Below are positions 1-10,623 of a stretch of DNA of 64,000 nucleotides, piece by piece. The notes beneath the pieces are model-generated. The model was given only the letters and a program-made list of their open reading frames with translations, ran no database searches and had not been told where the DNA came from. This DNA is from Tenebrio molitor (Eukaryota > Arthropoda > Insecta > Coleoptera > Tenebrionidae), in contig NC_091047.1 of NCBI RefSeq assembly GCF_963966145.1, positions 30,256,001 to 30,320,000 of the forward strand, given 5' to 3'. Position 1 is the first letter of the stretch; each line of letters opens with the position of its first letter. The position numbers were made by a program, and so were the translations under genes.

Positions 1-1125
1 GATATTCCCGATTTCCGGATGGCCGCAGAGCAAGTGAGGTCATCGTTATTCCCTGCAAAATCGTGTTGGTGTTAAAATTCTGAAGCATAATCTTCGATCT
101 CGTCTACAGCTGCTAGTGGCATACGGATTTCGATTAATTCAAGGTGTGTCCCATAACATTAAACATTAATTATTGTACCAATTGTAAAAAAGTTGAAAAA
201 TAAAGTTTAGTTCTACGTTGCTATAGTTATTTAGTCATTCATAACGGCCGCTCCCGCTCATAACGGACACCCTTAACGGACTCCGGCCGTTATGAGGTTG
301 TTTACATGGTGACAAACAATCCGGAAAGCCACCTTTAACAACTAGGTATTACAAAATAGTATTTTACAGTAGAAGTCCGTTAGGATAGCCTTTACTGCCG
401 AGCCAGAGATTTTGTGAGACGAGCTCGCAGAGCGAGTCGAATAATACTGGCGAGGCTGTAAAGGCCCTAACGGACGTGTATTGTACAATAGTTTTTGTGA
501 TATCTCTACGATTCGTTCACAATTATCTTTTTAAAATACATTTTTTTCAACGAAAAAACCGACTGATTAATAAGTGTGGAGTACGTCGTCGTGTCAACCG
601 TTGTTTGTGAAAAAAAATTGTTTCAATGTTGTTTGTCAGATTTGTTCAACGCTTAACTTTCCGTTGAAAGTAAATGAATGAAATCAATAAAAAATCGCAA
701 TCAAGATATGCCCGATGTCCGGAAGCGAGGTATCGTTATTGCCTGCAAAATCGCGCTTGTGTTAGTCTTAAAATTGTGAAGCATCATCTTCGATCTTGTC
801 TACATTTGCTGCTGTTTGTGAGATTTGTTCAACACTTAACTTTCTGTTGAAAATAAACGACTGAAATCAATAAAAAATCACGATCAAGATATTCCCTGCA
901 AAATCGCGCTTGTGTTGGTGTTAAAAGTCTGAAGCATCATCTTCGATCTCGTCTACATCTGCTAGTGGCATACGGATTTCGATTAATTCAAGGTGTGTCC
1001 CATAACGTTAAACATTAATTACTGTACCAATTGTTTAGATCTACGTTGCTATAGTTATTTAGTCATTTATAACGGCCGCTCCTGCTCATAACGGACACCC
1101 TTAACGGACTCCGGCCGTTATCATC
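1..1125. repeat. Block of diverged direct repeats with palindromic tip
   Basis: A unit beginning near 'ccctgcaaaatcg' recurs at about 46-297, 739-815 (partial) and 891-1123. Copies 1 and 3 end in the same fold-back, with 'ataacggccg' at one side and 'cggccgttat' at the other (about 238-297 and 1068-1123). A second motif pair (about 629-715 and 807-895) shares 'tcaataaaaaatc'. No coding potential was seen. The last unit abuts the MULE relic, so the block may be a transposon terminal region or a local satellite; which one cannot be decided here. Confidence 0.65.
370..478. repeat. Hairpin with CG-rich tip
   Basis: Arms starting 'gtccgttagg' and ending 'ccctaacggac' pair imperfectly. The centre 'gagctcgcagagcgag' is itself a small palindrome. 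It resembles a short fold-back MITE. No coding capacity. Confidence 0.55.
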
Positions 1126-1977
1126 ATGTTTGGCACGGCAAGGAATATTGCACTGCTAAATGAATTTCCACACTGGTGCGTTGATGGGACATTTAAGGTA
1201 GCTCCACAATTCTTCACTCAAGTGTATACTGTTCACGCATTGATCAACAACAGAGCTCTACCTATGATACGAGTATATGTACTATTAAACAATAAACAAC
1301 AGGCAACGTATAAGAGAGTATTTGAGAAGTTGATGGAAGTTGAGGCAACGCTAAGACCTGAAAGCATAGTAACCGATTTTGAAATATCCGCAATCAACGC
1401 CATAAATGAGGTTTTTCCAAATGCACAAATTACAGGATGCATGTTTCATCTGGCCCAAAATCTTTGGAAAAAAAATCAAAAAACCCATTTAGTTGAATGC
1501 TACAGAGAAAATGACACAAGAAAAAAATGTAAGATGTTATTAGCATTAAGTTATGTTCCTGTAAAGGATGTACAATTTGCTTTCGAAATTATTACTGAAA
1601 ATTTTCCGGACGAACTGAAACCGTTAATAGATTATTGGGAAAACTACTATGTTGGTAGAAGAATTCTCAATGTACGACCAAGATTTGAAATTAACATTTG
1701 TCTTGTCTAAAACAAATAATTCTGTGGAAGCATGGCACAATTCATTTCAGAAAAGTTTAGATTGTCATCATCCCTGTGTATCCAAGTTACTGATGCATTT
1801 AAAGAAAGAACAAAGTTTTACAGAGACCTTCATTACGCGGCACCGCGCTGGTATCAGAGAACCAAAAAAACAAAGTACGTGCAGCTAAGAAGTAGGCTTA
1901 AAGTTCTGGCTGAAAACTATGCTTTTAGAAAAGTAGAGGATTATTTGGTTTCGGACGCACTTATTCTTTTATTGTAA
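1126..1977 (+). pseudogene. MULE (Mutator-like) transposase relic
   Basis: The translation shows the MULE catalytic core. CVDGTFK carries the first aspartate (about residue 19 of the first segment). IVTDFE carries the second aspartate. GCMFHLAQNLWKK is the CxxH block. NNSVEAWH is the conserved segment that follows the core. The first segment runs 1126-1710. The match continues in another frame from about 1649 to 1870 and again in a third frame to about 1977, so at least two frameshifts are present. The N-terminal half (FLYWCH or other DNA-binding part) is missing; the copy begins directly after the repeat block at 1-1125. An AATAAA lies at about 2026. In a working element this enzyme would cut and rejoin transposon ends in the nucleus. 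This copy is not functional as read. Confidence 0.85.
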
Positions 1978-2084
1978 TTATAATTGTTGTGGTTTACGTT
2001 GTGTTTATATTATTCTTGTTTTGGAAATAAAGTTAACAATATTTCCCTGTAGTTTTGTAGTAGGTAGTTTGGTAGGTAGGTAAC

Positions 2085-2436
2085 TACTATCGTGATCATA
2101 AAAAACAACTACACTACAAATTTGAATTAATTTCAATAACGTCATTTTGACAATTGAAATATTCCACAATTAACAGATTTAAAAAAAAAAAACATTCTGC
2201 AAACCCGAATACATGATGGTGGTACCATTAGAAACATTGCTGCCGAACTGGGTGTTGGCACTAGCACTGTGTTGCGGACGTTGCGTTGCGTTACTTTCAC
2301 GGATTTGAAAATTTTAAATATTGAGGTTGACAAACTCTACCTACTCTCGGTAGGTACGTTCACTCAGCCTAAATTTTCAAAAAATCTCAGGGGCGTCCCA
2401 AGTTAACTGTAGTCGTTTTTTATCATCACAATGGTA
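2085..2436. mobile_element. TA-flanked MITE carrying a helix-turn-helix coding scrap, copy 1
   Basis: Terminal inverted repeats of about 28 bp (ctatcgtgatcataaaaaac and its complement) are flanked by TA. A second copy, inverted, is at 8323-8667. The interior at about 2205-2280 reads as IHDGGTIRNIAAELGVGTST, a resolvase-like helix-turn-helix that is kept in both copies. This suggests an internally deleted DNA transposon that kept the DNA-binding part of its transposase. Confidence 0.75.
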
Positions 2437-2883
2437 CCACATAAAGCTGTTTTTTGTAATTTGCCTCCATTTTGATTCTCTAATAGACATATTAACGAAC
2501 GCGACGTCATCATCTGGGATGTGCTTATAGCCATTATTTCACGGAACATTTTACGAAAATTTTTAGGTTGGCATTGCTTGATCTGTCATGCGTGTCAGTT
2601 TAAATTACAAAATGTGTAAAGAATTATTTATCAGAATTTATCAGGCAACAAATTCGCGACCGTATTTTTGGCAATTTCACGTATTTCAGCGGGCATACAT
2701 GAAAGATTATCTTCCATATTCGTGTTTTGTGACAGAATTTGGATAAAACAAAAGGCGACTTTGAAGACTTGATCAAATTTTCACTTTTAAAATTAAGACA
2801 TTACCAACCGCAACAAAAATTCCTAAATCGAGGAAAGTAAACATTTTTGTTTAAAAACGACTTAAAAAGGACAAATTACAAAA
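2437..2883. other. No gene seen
   Basis: AT-rich sequence without a supported coding region or clear repeat boundary. Confidence 0.5.
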
Positions 2884-3021
2884 AATAGTATAAAAAACTC
2901 GTTTCATAAGACCTTGAAGCACTCATTCTTTAAAATAACTCGTGGCTAGGCCACTCGTTTTTTAATCTTGAATTCGTGCTTCAAGACAGGTCTTATGAAA
3001 CTTGTCTTTTAATATACTATT
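2884..3021. repeat. Near-complete hairpin with CG tip
   Basis: Arms begin 'aatagtataaaaaactcg' and end with its imperfect complement at about 3000-3021. The tip at about 2938-2962 is 'actcgtggctaggccactcgt'-like. Loop length is close to zero. Fold-back MITE type. Confidence 0.75.
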
Positions 3022-3022
3022 C

Positions 3023-3172
3023 AACTTGCGCCATTTTGACTAACGCTGTTTTGTCTTGCGCTGAATTGACCAACGCTGTTTTCAACTTGCGCTATTTTGA
3101 CTAACGCTGTTTTGTGGTGGCGCTATTTTGTCGCTGTTATTTTGTCCAGCGCTATTTTGTCCGGCGCTGTTT
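3023..3172. repeat. Short tandem repeat, gcgctattttg family
   Basis: About nine degenerate repeats of a motif like 'gcgctattttgtc', with variants 'acgctgttttgtc'. It is a minisatellite-like tract with no reading frame of note. Confidence 0.7.
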
Positions 3173-3375
3173 AGTTACAGAGCCCTAAATTCGCGTTATG
3201 TTGGTTCCCTGCATCTCACTATTTTAAGAATTACATAGCCAAAAAATAAAATTATTTTACATAGTCACCTATTCAAATATTCGAATAATTCGAATACGAT
3301 TCCCAAGACTCATCATGTCATTCATGCACTATCAAAATTCAACTACATGGAAGAAGTTAAGTTTCCAAGCCAGAT

Positions 3376-3437
3376 GTTATATCATAGTTATTTATTTAAA
3401 TGTAGGTTATAACATAGCTATTTATTTAAATGTAGGT
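3376..3437. repeat. Tandem duplication of about 31 bp
   Basis: The segment 'atagttatttatttaaatg' is repeated head to tail with 'tataacatagctatttattt'. No other feature was found between 3173 and 3712. Confidence 0.7.
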
Positions 3438-3712
3438 ACGTTAATAATTGACGCTATTAATGTCAAAATTCAATTGTCTCCATGGCTAACTAGCTCTTTT
3501 TAGAAAATAACACTTTCGAATAAATTAAATCATTTTTTTTTTCTCGATTTTTTCCCATTGCACGTGTCAACTTTTTTTACACATTCAAATGTAGAAAAAA
3601 AAGCTTTACAAGAATAGACTAAGAAATGTATAATGTACTATTTAAAAAAAAAGTTGACTGTCTTAACTTTGACACGTCATCGTAGAAGAGAAGATTTGAC
3701 AACGTCATCTAT

Positions 3713-3972
3713 TGTACTGTGTTTTCAATTTGGTTGTAGGTCGTAAAATTTTATGGTACTTTAAGTTAAAGATCTTGCGGGGTTTATAAATCCTAGTTTA
3801 CCACTAGCAGGTAATATTTTAAGCAGGGTTGTATTGTACATTTTGCATATTTGCATTGTACGGCAAACGGCACGCGCCGCTTCCCAACCTTTTCAAACCC
3901 AACCATTGTGCCCCTTGATCGCTCATAATATGCAATAAAATTTTACGACCTACAACCAAATTGAGAATACAA
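3713..3972. mobile_element. MITE with about 40 bp inverted repeats
   Basis: The left end 'caatttggttgtaggtcgta' (about 3727) has its complement at about 3943-3962. The arms extend to 'attgta' on both sides. Interior about 180 bp, non-coding. Confidence 0.7.
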
Positions 3973-4003
3973 TAGTTTCATAAGCGATTTACAAATACTC
4001 GTA

Positions 4004-5753
4004 TACACGGTGTCCCAGAACTCGCGTATCAGCCGTTAACTGTATACTTTAATATTTGTTCTAAAAGAGATTTTGCAACCATAAACATTCAAACACTAGT
4101 GGTTTTTAAATTAAAACCATTTTAAGTTAACCAATTAAACAAGCTTCCTTAAAGGTAAAATGACTACATATTTGCGTTTCCTAGGAAATGATGTTAGCTG
4201 TAGCAATTAAAAAAGTTGTGATTAAATGTTTGGCTAACTTTAATTTGTTGTCAGTTTGACATTTAACAATAGAAAACGAGAAAAAACTTCACAAAAAAAA
4301 ATTACAGTAAGTGTTCGAATCGACCACCCCCAGCTTGAATACACAGCCTTGCTCTTTTCAGTAAATTGCTCCGAACATTTTGTAACATTTCTGGAGTCAC
4401 CATTGCCATAGCGTCCCTTATTCTATTGCGCAAAGTGTCCAGATTATTCACGGGCACACGGTAAACCAAGTTTTTGACGTGGCCCCACAGAAAAAAATCT
4501 AAAGGAGTAAGGTCCGGTGACCTTGCAGGCCAATTTCTGCCCCCCCCCCCCCCCCGACCTATCCAGCGGTTAGGATATTCTTGGTTTAAAAAGTCCCTTA
4601 CATTTGCTGCAAAATGAGGCGGTGCCCCATCCTGTTGGAACCAATGGTTTACATAATTTGCTAAAGGTACATGATCCAGTAGATCTGGTAAATTTTCTTG
4701 TAAAAATTGTAGATAATGTTCACCATTTAATCTTGCCGGAAATTCAAATGGTCCAATCTACAAAATAGTTTGACTTGTAACAAGAAAACGCCAAGTGAAA
4801 AGTGGAATGCTTACTAGAGAATCACCGAGGATGCCAGCCCAGAGATTTATACTGAAACGATTTTGAAAACCGCGAATAAAAACTTCGTGCGGATCTTCTG
4901 TAGCCCATACATGAAAATTATGACTGTTGAAAGTGCCTTGTCGAGAAAAATAACACTCATCAGTAAATAAAATTTTCTTAAGGAAAAATGGGTTTTCTGC
5001 ATGTTGTTCTAGTAACCAGGTACAAAATTCTACTCGAGGTGCATAATCTTCTGGTAATAGATGTTGCACTTTAGTATAATGATAAGCGTGCATACGATTA
5101 TCCCGTAAAATTCTTTGTACAGTGCTTTTTGTAAGACCCATTGTGTTGGCCACATGTCTAATGCTTCTCGTCCCATCTTCATTAAATGTTTCAAGCACTT
5201 CATCTTCAGTATTAGGAGTACGAACCGTGCGATCGACACCACCAACACCTTTTCTGTTTGGTACCACAGAACCGCTGTTTCGTACCCTGTTAATTAGTCT
5301 TAAAATAACGTTTGAACTAGGATGTAGGCGATTTGGAAAACGTTCTCGATACAGCCTTTCTGCTGCATTAGCGTTTCTTCCACTTTCACCGTATATTATT
5401 AGCATTTCGGTGTATTCTTCAGAGCTGAACATTTTTGTATTGTCAAAAAAATTTAAATGCTCTAACTTAATGTCACCGTGACATTAGCGTGACAACTGCG
5501 ATTGTACAATGGACCAAATAAATATTGAACTTATTTGTTGTTTTAATATTAATTATGTTACTATGTGAAGAACAGTTCACAGTAAAGTTTACCTAAATAA
5601 TTAATTAATCATTCTTCTATGATTGGCTAACATAAAATTGTTGTAATTTATAAACTATGGACTTCAAAAAAATATTTCTTGTAAAATTTTCATCAGATGA
5701 AAAAGGAGAACTCGTGGTTAACGGCTGATACGCGAGTTCTGGGACACCCTGTA
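4004..5753 (-). mobile_element. Complete mariner-type transposon
   Basis: Inverted repeats of about 38 bp match at all but one position. The left end begins 'tacacggtgtcccagaac'; the right end, read on the other strand, begins 'tacagggtgtcccagaac'. TA dinucleotides flank both ends (4002-4003, 5754-5755). The element is about 1.75 kb and holds one intact transposase gene on the minus strand (4302-5432). Near-identical ends plus an open transposase suggest a young and possibly still mobile copy. Confidence 0.93.
4302..5432 (-). CDS. Mariner transposase (DUF4817 plus DDE/D), two exons
   Basis: Exon 1 is 5432-4815 and exon 2 is 4757-4302, giving 357 codons plus stop with no interruption. The 57 bp intron starts GTAAGC, ends TAG and is phase 0, joining GDSL to IGPFEFP. 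The N-terminal helix-turn-helix (about residues 1-60) begins MFSSEEYTEMLIIYGESGR. A second HTH lies around RSIRHVANTMGLTKSTVQRI. The catalytic triad is seen as LFTDECYF, WFQQDGAPPHF and WPARSPDLTPLDFFLWG. The protein ends GGRFEHLL. A run of 16 C (4540-4555) encodes a glycine tract inside the catalytic domain, just before RNWPARSPD; it stays in frame but looks expanded. The enzyme would cut and paste the flanking element in the nucleus. The start is the first ATG, which fits the related broken copy at 58656. Confidence 0.93.
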
Positions 5754-5816
5754 TATGGTTTGCTATACTTTTTTCTTAAAATAAAAAAGATATAGGGGCG
5801 CGAATACCAATCTGAA

Positions 5817-6548
5817 TCACCCGGTATATAAAACTGAATGTCTGTTTGTATATTTTGTATGCAAATCTACAGTTTTACTCCGATCTTGATGAAATTTTGT
5901 ACACTTGATCTTCAAAACAAGAAGTAAATTACTGTCTACTTTAATTTTACAAAAACCAACCCCTACTACCATTTTCAACCCTGTTAAGAAAAAAAGACAG
6001 TTTTTCGAGTTGGAAATACCCTCACCTTCGCCGCTTCACCCCTATTTCATCCTCGTGAGTATATCGTCACCTTCGCCGGTTGACACCCACAAAAAGCACC
6101 CCTATTATCATTTTTAAGCCTGTTAAGCACAAAAACATTTCGCAAAATGTGTTTGAATGATTGTGTTTTACCGGAAGATGTCTTAAATGAAGCAGAACAA
6201 GCTTCAAATAGCTTAATACCGGAAAAATCAAAAGGCAGGTACCTATGTGAAATCAAACGAGACAATCAAACAATAGGGAGATCTAAATAAGGTTACAACT
6301 GAAAATAAAAGTGTTATGTTGGCGTATTTTCATGAATTGGTAAGTGATCATAGTGTTAGTTTCTTATCGTATTGATCTTTTTGTTTATATAGTCAAAGAA
6401 AAAAGTAGTCTACAGTAAAGTTTTAATTATTCTTCGTAAAAAGACAAACTTCAAATTGAAATTACTGCGTTTATAGCAATACATGAAAGTAGAAACATAA
6501 TTTTAAAACATTCTGAAATTTGCGGGCAAAGCCCCGGGTAAAAGCTAG
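5817..6548 (+). mobile_element. Non-autonomous Helitron-like element
   Basis: The 3' end has a GC-rich stem 'gcgggcaaagccccgggt' followed by 'aaaagctag' and then T. This is the usual Helitron CTAG terminus with its preceding hairpin. The 5' part has 'ccgatcttgatgaaattttg', a phrase common near Helitron 5' ends in insects. The 5' boundary (TC at 5817) is a guess. No Rep/helicase is encoded; only short AT-rich frames were seen. Confidence 0.6.
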
Positions 6549-6757
6549 TAAATTATATACGAGTAGAAGTGAATCTTTTTGAGCCAAGCCCAGAAATTGA
6601 AGACCGAGACCCAGTCGAAAAAAAATCAGACATGAACTAATTTATTTTTTCAATAGCAGATGTTAAAGTGTGCTTTATCTATTCAAATCAAAAGGTCAAA
6701 TAACATTTTGACCGCAAGGGTATTTAAAGTAATTTTTTTAATTACCCTAACAACCCG

Positions 6758-6912
6758 TAGGGTTATTGTTTTCCGGGTTGTGTCGCGGTCGTCTGGATTG
6801 CTGGGTAGCTGACGTTTCAATGCTATCTTCTTCGGAGCAGCATGGCTATTGAAACGTCAGCTACCCAGCAATCCAGACGACCGCGGCACAACCCGGAAAA
6901 CAATAACCCTAT
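6758..6912. repeat. Large perfect-stem fold-back
   Basis: Arms of about 63 bp (about 6758-6820 and 6850-6912) differ at about one internal base (tgtcgcgg against tgccgcgg). The loop is about 28 bp and contains 'cttcttcggagcagcatg'. The arm contains 'gaaacgtcagctacccagc', a phrase like those at the ends of some retroelements, so this may be a fold-back made from a retroelement tail. Confidence 0.85.
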
Positions 6913-6966
6913 TGACAACGGCCGTGAAAACCTGCATTCGATTACCTTAACAACCCTCATACTAAC

Positions 6967-7095
6967 GAAATAGAATATTATACACGACGATAAAATTTAA
7001 TTATCTTCTCGAACGTAATTAGCGTCTCGTCGCTAAAAAACGCTCTCGAAGATAAAATACAATTTTATTGTCTTGTATAATAAATAACTATTTCT
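6967..7095. repeat. Hairpin with CG-rich tip
   Basis: Arms of about 50 bp pair 'aatagaatattatacacgac' with 'gtcttgtataataaataact'. The tip contains 'gcgtctcgtcgc'. Non-coding. Confidence 0.7.
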
Positions 7096-8322
7096 TTTGC
7101 TGCAGTTACAGCAAAATGACAATTTTGAAACTTACAATTTTCAAATTTTAAGGCACCAGTAATTCCTAGTTCTCTTGTTGCAATATTATTAGTACTTGAA
7201 GGTTCAATAATTTTAGTAAAGTCTACAAAAGTCTAAAGTGTACTTTTTAAGGTAGAACGGCCATCTTTTTGATTTTGACATCTGTTATCCATGCACCTGG
7301 GCGACTCGTGTTACACCACAGTGGCACCGGTAATACTTTCGTTATTTCCCTTTTTCAGAGGCTTTTTAGAGATAATTTAATTATTATTTTTTTTATTATT
7401 GATAAATAAATCGTGAGAAATGCTTCAAATGACTCGGTCGAGAGCCGTCTGTGAACTTTCAACTCCTCGGATTTGAAGTGTTTCAAATCCGGTTACAAAA
7501 AAAAGCCACTTCAACCGTTTCTATAGATACACAAAGGCGCGATTTTCGACTGTTTGAAGATAAAATGTATTTATAGTCCGTTTTTTTCAATTGTCAGTGT
7601 CAAAATACAGAAAAAGACCAAACTATATATTAAAAATCATTGACATTTGGTCCAGTTCTATCTCAATTTCACCCTAGATTTCCCCTAGATCATTATTGAG
7701 GTTATGTTGCATATGTTTATGAGTGTGAGACACGTGTTTAATTTAAATTTAAACTGTCAAATGTGACAATCCGTCCTAACCTAACATTGTTTCCTTGAAA
7801 CTTTTAAAACAAAAATGATTCAGTACCCATTGAATAATTTAGCAGCAACAATTCAGTTCTACACACCTGTGGTTGAACACCAGTGGATAAGTTTACAAAA
7901 CTGAAATAGAGAAAATTAAATTTTATTGTCCGTATGAGATGGATTGATTGAACCATATGAACTTTAAAGTTCACTTTAATAACAAATCCCGTCTTGATGG
8001 ATTTTAGTCACTGTTACTCACGGTATTAAAACGTTGGAACAATCTCTTTAAACGAATCTTCACTGTTGTAGTTAATAATTCAAAGAATTTTTTGAAGGTA
8101 AACATAACCTCCTAATGTCAAGAATAATAATCTACTTCGTATCATTTTCGTATTGAACTATGGAACGGCAAAAGAAAAAATTTCATTTGTTTTCATGGGC
8201 TCGTTGACTACAAACATTTATAATAACCCTGTATTACAAAAATGACCCTTTCATGGTAAATTTCAAATTTGCCAAATTTCATTGTCACCAACAGATTCGG
8301 TCATTTTTGATCACACCGTATG
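7096..8322. other. No gene seen
   Basis: About 1.2 kb of AT-rich sequence with no supported exon, RNA gene or bounded repeat. Confidence 0.5.
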
Positions 8323-8667
8323 TACCATCGTGATCATAAAAAACGACTACAGTTAACTTGGGACGCCACTGAGATTTTTGAAAATTTAGGCTGAGTGAAC
8401 GTACCGAGATTTGTCAAAATTTGTCATGACCTCAATATTTAAAATTTTCAAATCCGTGAAAATAAACCCGCCCGCAACACAGTGCTAGTGCTAACACCCA
8501 GTTCGGCAGCAATGTTTCTAATGGTACCACCATCATGTATTCGGGTTTGCAGAATGTTTTTTTTGATAACCTCATAATTGCGGAATTTTTCAATTGTCAC
8601 AATGACATTCATTCAAATTTACACAGCCAAATTTCTAGTGTAGTCGTTTTTAATGATCACGATGGTA
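8323..8667. mobile_element. HTH-carrying MITE, copy 2 (inverted)
   Basis: Same family as 2085-2436 but in the opposite orientation, with TA-flanked ends 'taccatcgtgatcat' and 'atgatcacgatggta'. The same helix-turn-helix scrap (GGTIRNIAAELGVSTSTVLR) is read on the minus strand at about 8480-8560. The right TA (8666-8667) is also the left TA of the next element. Confidence 0.75.
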
Positions 8668-9036
8668 CTATCGCGGCCAAAATACTTTGGTCGTCAATGT
8701 GACATTAATGATATTCAATTGTAAACCAGGCTTTAGGATGGTTAACCTTATTTTTTACTGTTGTCAAAATCATTTTAATCTGTTAGTGTCATACGGGTGG
8801 GGTCAATCCCAGCTGCGGAGGCAGGGTTCAAAAGCAAAAGATCAACATCACTAAATTGGTCCCTTAGACAACCCTTCAGAAGCAAGTAAGACGGTTCTAT
8901 GTTAATCAAGAACTGAAGGTGCCATATTTTTGACAAGAATAATTTGAAATTGTCATGTACCGTACCTACATTGACATTAATACTTGATTTACATTTGAAG
9001 TGTCAAAAAGAGACGACCAATGTATTTTGGCCGGCA
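8668..9036. mobile_element. MITE of the TA-CTATCGCGGCC family
   Basis: The left end 'ctatcgcggccaaaatactt' has a degenerate partner at about 9012-9036 (gacgaccaatgtattttggc). The interior matches, inverted, that of 62370-62778 (shared 'aggatggttaacctta'). Frames across it are not genes. Confidence 0.55.
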
Positions 9037-9562
9037 AAAAAAGTTAGCCATCATTTAAATGTCAGTGTCATTAAAGCATTAATTACACATTTGAATTTTT
9101 ATGTGGCAGAAAAGTTTTTAGTTTTAGTTTTTATTACCGGCCATTGTACACATTTGTCTTGAAGGTATTACGGATATTCATACTAAAAAATTCTGTAATC
9201 TTCAGTAAAGACAAATAGATTTAATAACCGTTAAATCGATCTATGTACTTTTATGAGCTCGTTTACTAAATCGTAATATTTTCTTTATTAAGATGTAGTA
9301 TCTCATTACCGCCTACGAGTAGTTCATAAATCTGAAAGTTCGTGTACTTGAAAATAACAAAGTTTAGTTAAGTATCTAGTTTACTAATTAAATGATACTT
9401 AGCTTCCATGAAACTAATTTAAAGCAAAATTTCGTTAAATGACAATGTGGATGCTGTTCCATAATTTAAAGTAAAGTAAAAATTTCAAATACACGATGTC
9501 AAATCTCGGAAGTCTAAAAAGATTACGATGATATTACTATAGGTACTTAAAATTAGTGTAAT
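9037..9562. other. No gene seen
   Basis: AT-rich spacer with nothing that can be supported. Confidence 0.5.
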
Positions 9563-9736
9563 AGAGGGTGATTTACGAGGAATAATGAGCCCGACGGAAT
9601 AGAAAATGCAACCCACAATACATTGCAACAAAAAGCCGGACATCGAAGCGGTAAATGTCCGGGTTTTTCTCCTGATGAATTGCGGGTTGCATTTTCTATT
9701 CCGTCGGGCTCATTATTCCTCGTAAATCAGCCTGTA
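9563..9736. mobile_element. Palindromic MITE with inner stem
   Basis: Arms of about 48 bp (about 9566-9614 and 9683-9731) share 'atttacgaggaataatgagc' and 'ccgacggaatagaaaatgca'. The inner part is a second stem, 'agccggacat' against 'atgtccgggt'. The ends resemble those of 17011-17340 and 60077-60590. Confidence 0.85.
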
Positions 9737-10054
9737 TAAATTTTACAATTTTTTTTTTCTATAATTGATTCAAAAAATTGATACATATTCACGCATACTC
9801 GTAGTTATCCATGCGTGAAGTGGGGCATTTTCTTACGTGTATTTTTTTTTTTACATTGTTAGCACTGTAGTAACTATAGAAACAATACATAACTGTGTGT
9901 GAAATGCGATTTCACCCACATGACTATTTCTGTTTTTCATTTCACGCACTGTTTTTTATTAGTTACCTAGCAACATGGCCACTAGTTGATATACGTCAGA
10001 TTTCCTTCAAAAATTTGAATTTTAAAATTAAATTTTGAAAGCAATTATAGAATA

Positions 10055-10186
10055 GTTATTTATGATATGTGTTAAAAATAAGATTTTATTTTGCGAGAAG
10101 GGAAGATTTCGAACGAGCGCAGCGAGTGGAGAAACCCTTCTAACAAAATAAAATCACTTTTAACACGAATATCATACACTATTTCT
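10055..10186. repeat. Hairpin with CG-rich tip
   Basis: Arms pair 'tgttaaaaataagatttt' and 'aaaatcacttttaacacg'. The tip 'gaacgagcgcagcgagtgg' is a small CG palindrome. Nothing else was found between 9737 and 10504. Confidence 0.75.
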
Positions 10187-10504
10187 TCTACAAACAGTAC
10201 AAACACCATTAAAAACACTTAAAAATGAGGTTATGTCAAAAATATAATTGAAAGCAGGACGCAGAAGAGCATGGAGTCATGGAGTGTTGCCTATTTTCAA
10301 CACCGTCCCTCGATTGTAGGTAGGTAGAGCTTATTATTCTGGTATTCATGGGTCTTTCTGTGCTGCTCTGTCAAAACGTCATTGTGACAAACGACTTGTC
10401 ATTACTTTTAACACTAATGGAAAAAAACTTAATTTTTAATGCATGTACGCCGTCTTAAAAATTGACTTTTTACTAGTGTTTGTAGAAAATAGTAGTTTAT
10501 TTAA

Positions 10505-10623
10505 CGAGTTTGTGTGTAATTTGGGCTTTTTTTGGCATGAGTGGGCCAGTTTAAAACTTGAGTGACACGAGAGTTTTAAAGGTCCACAAGTGCCAAAAAA
10601 AGCCCAAATTACACAAGAACGAG
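10505..10623. repeat. Strong hairpin of about 55 bp arms
   Basis: The left arm contains 'gtgtaatttgggcttttttt'; its complement ends near 10615. The tip holds 'gagtgacacgagag'. Open frames over it are a by-product of the palindrome. Confidence 0.8.
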
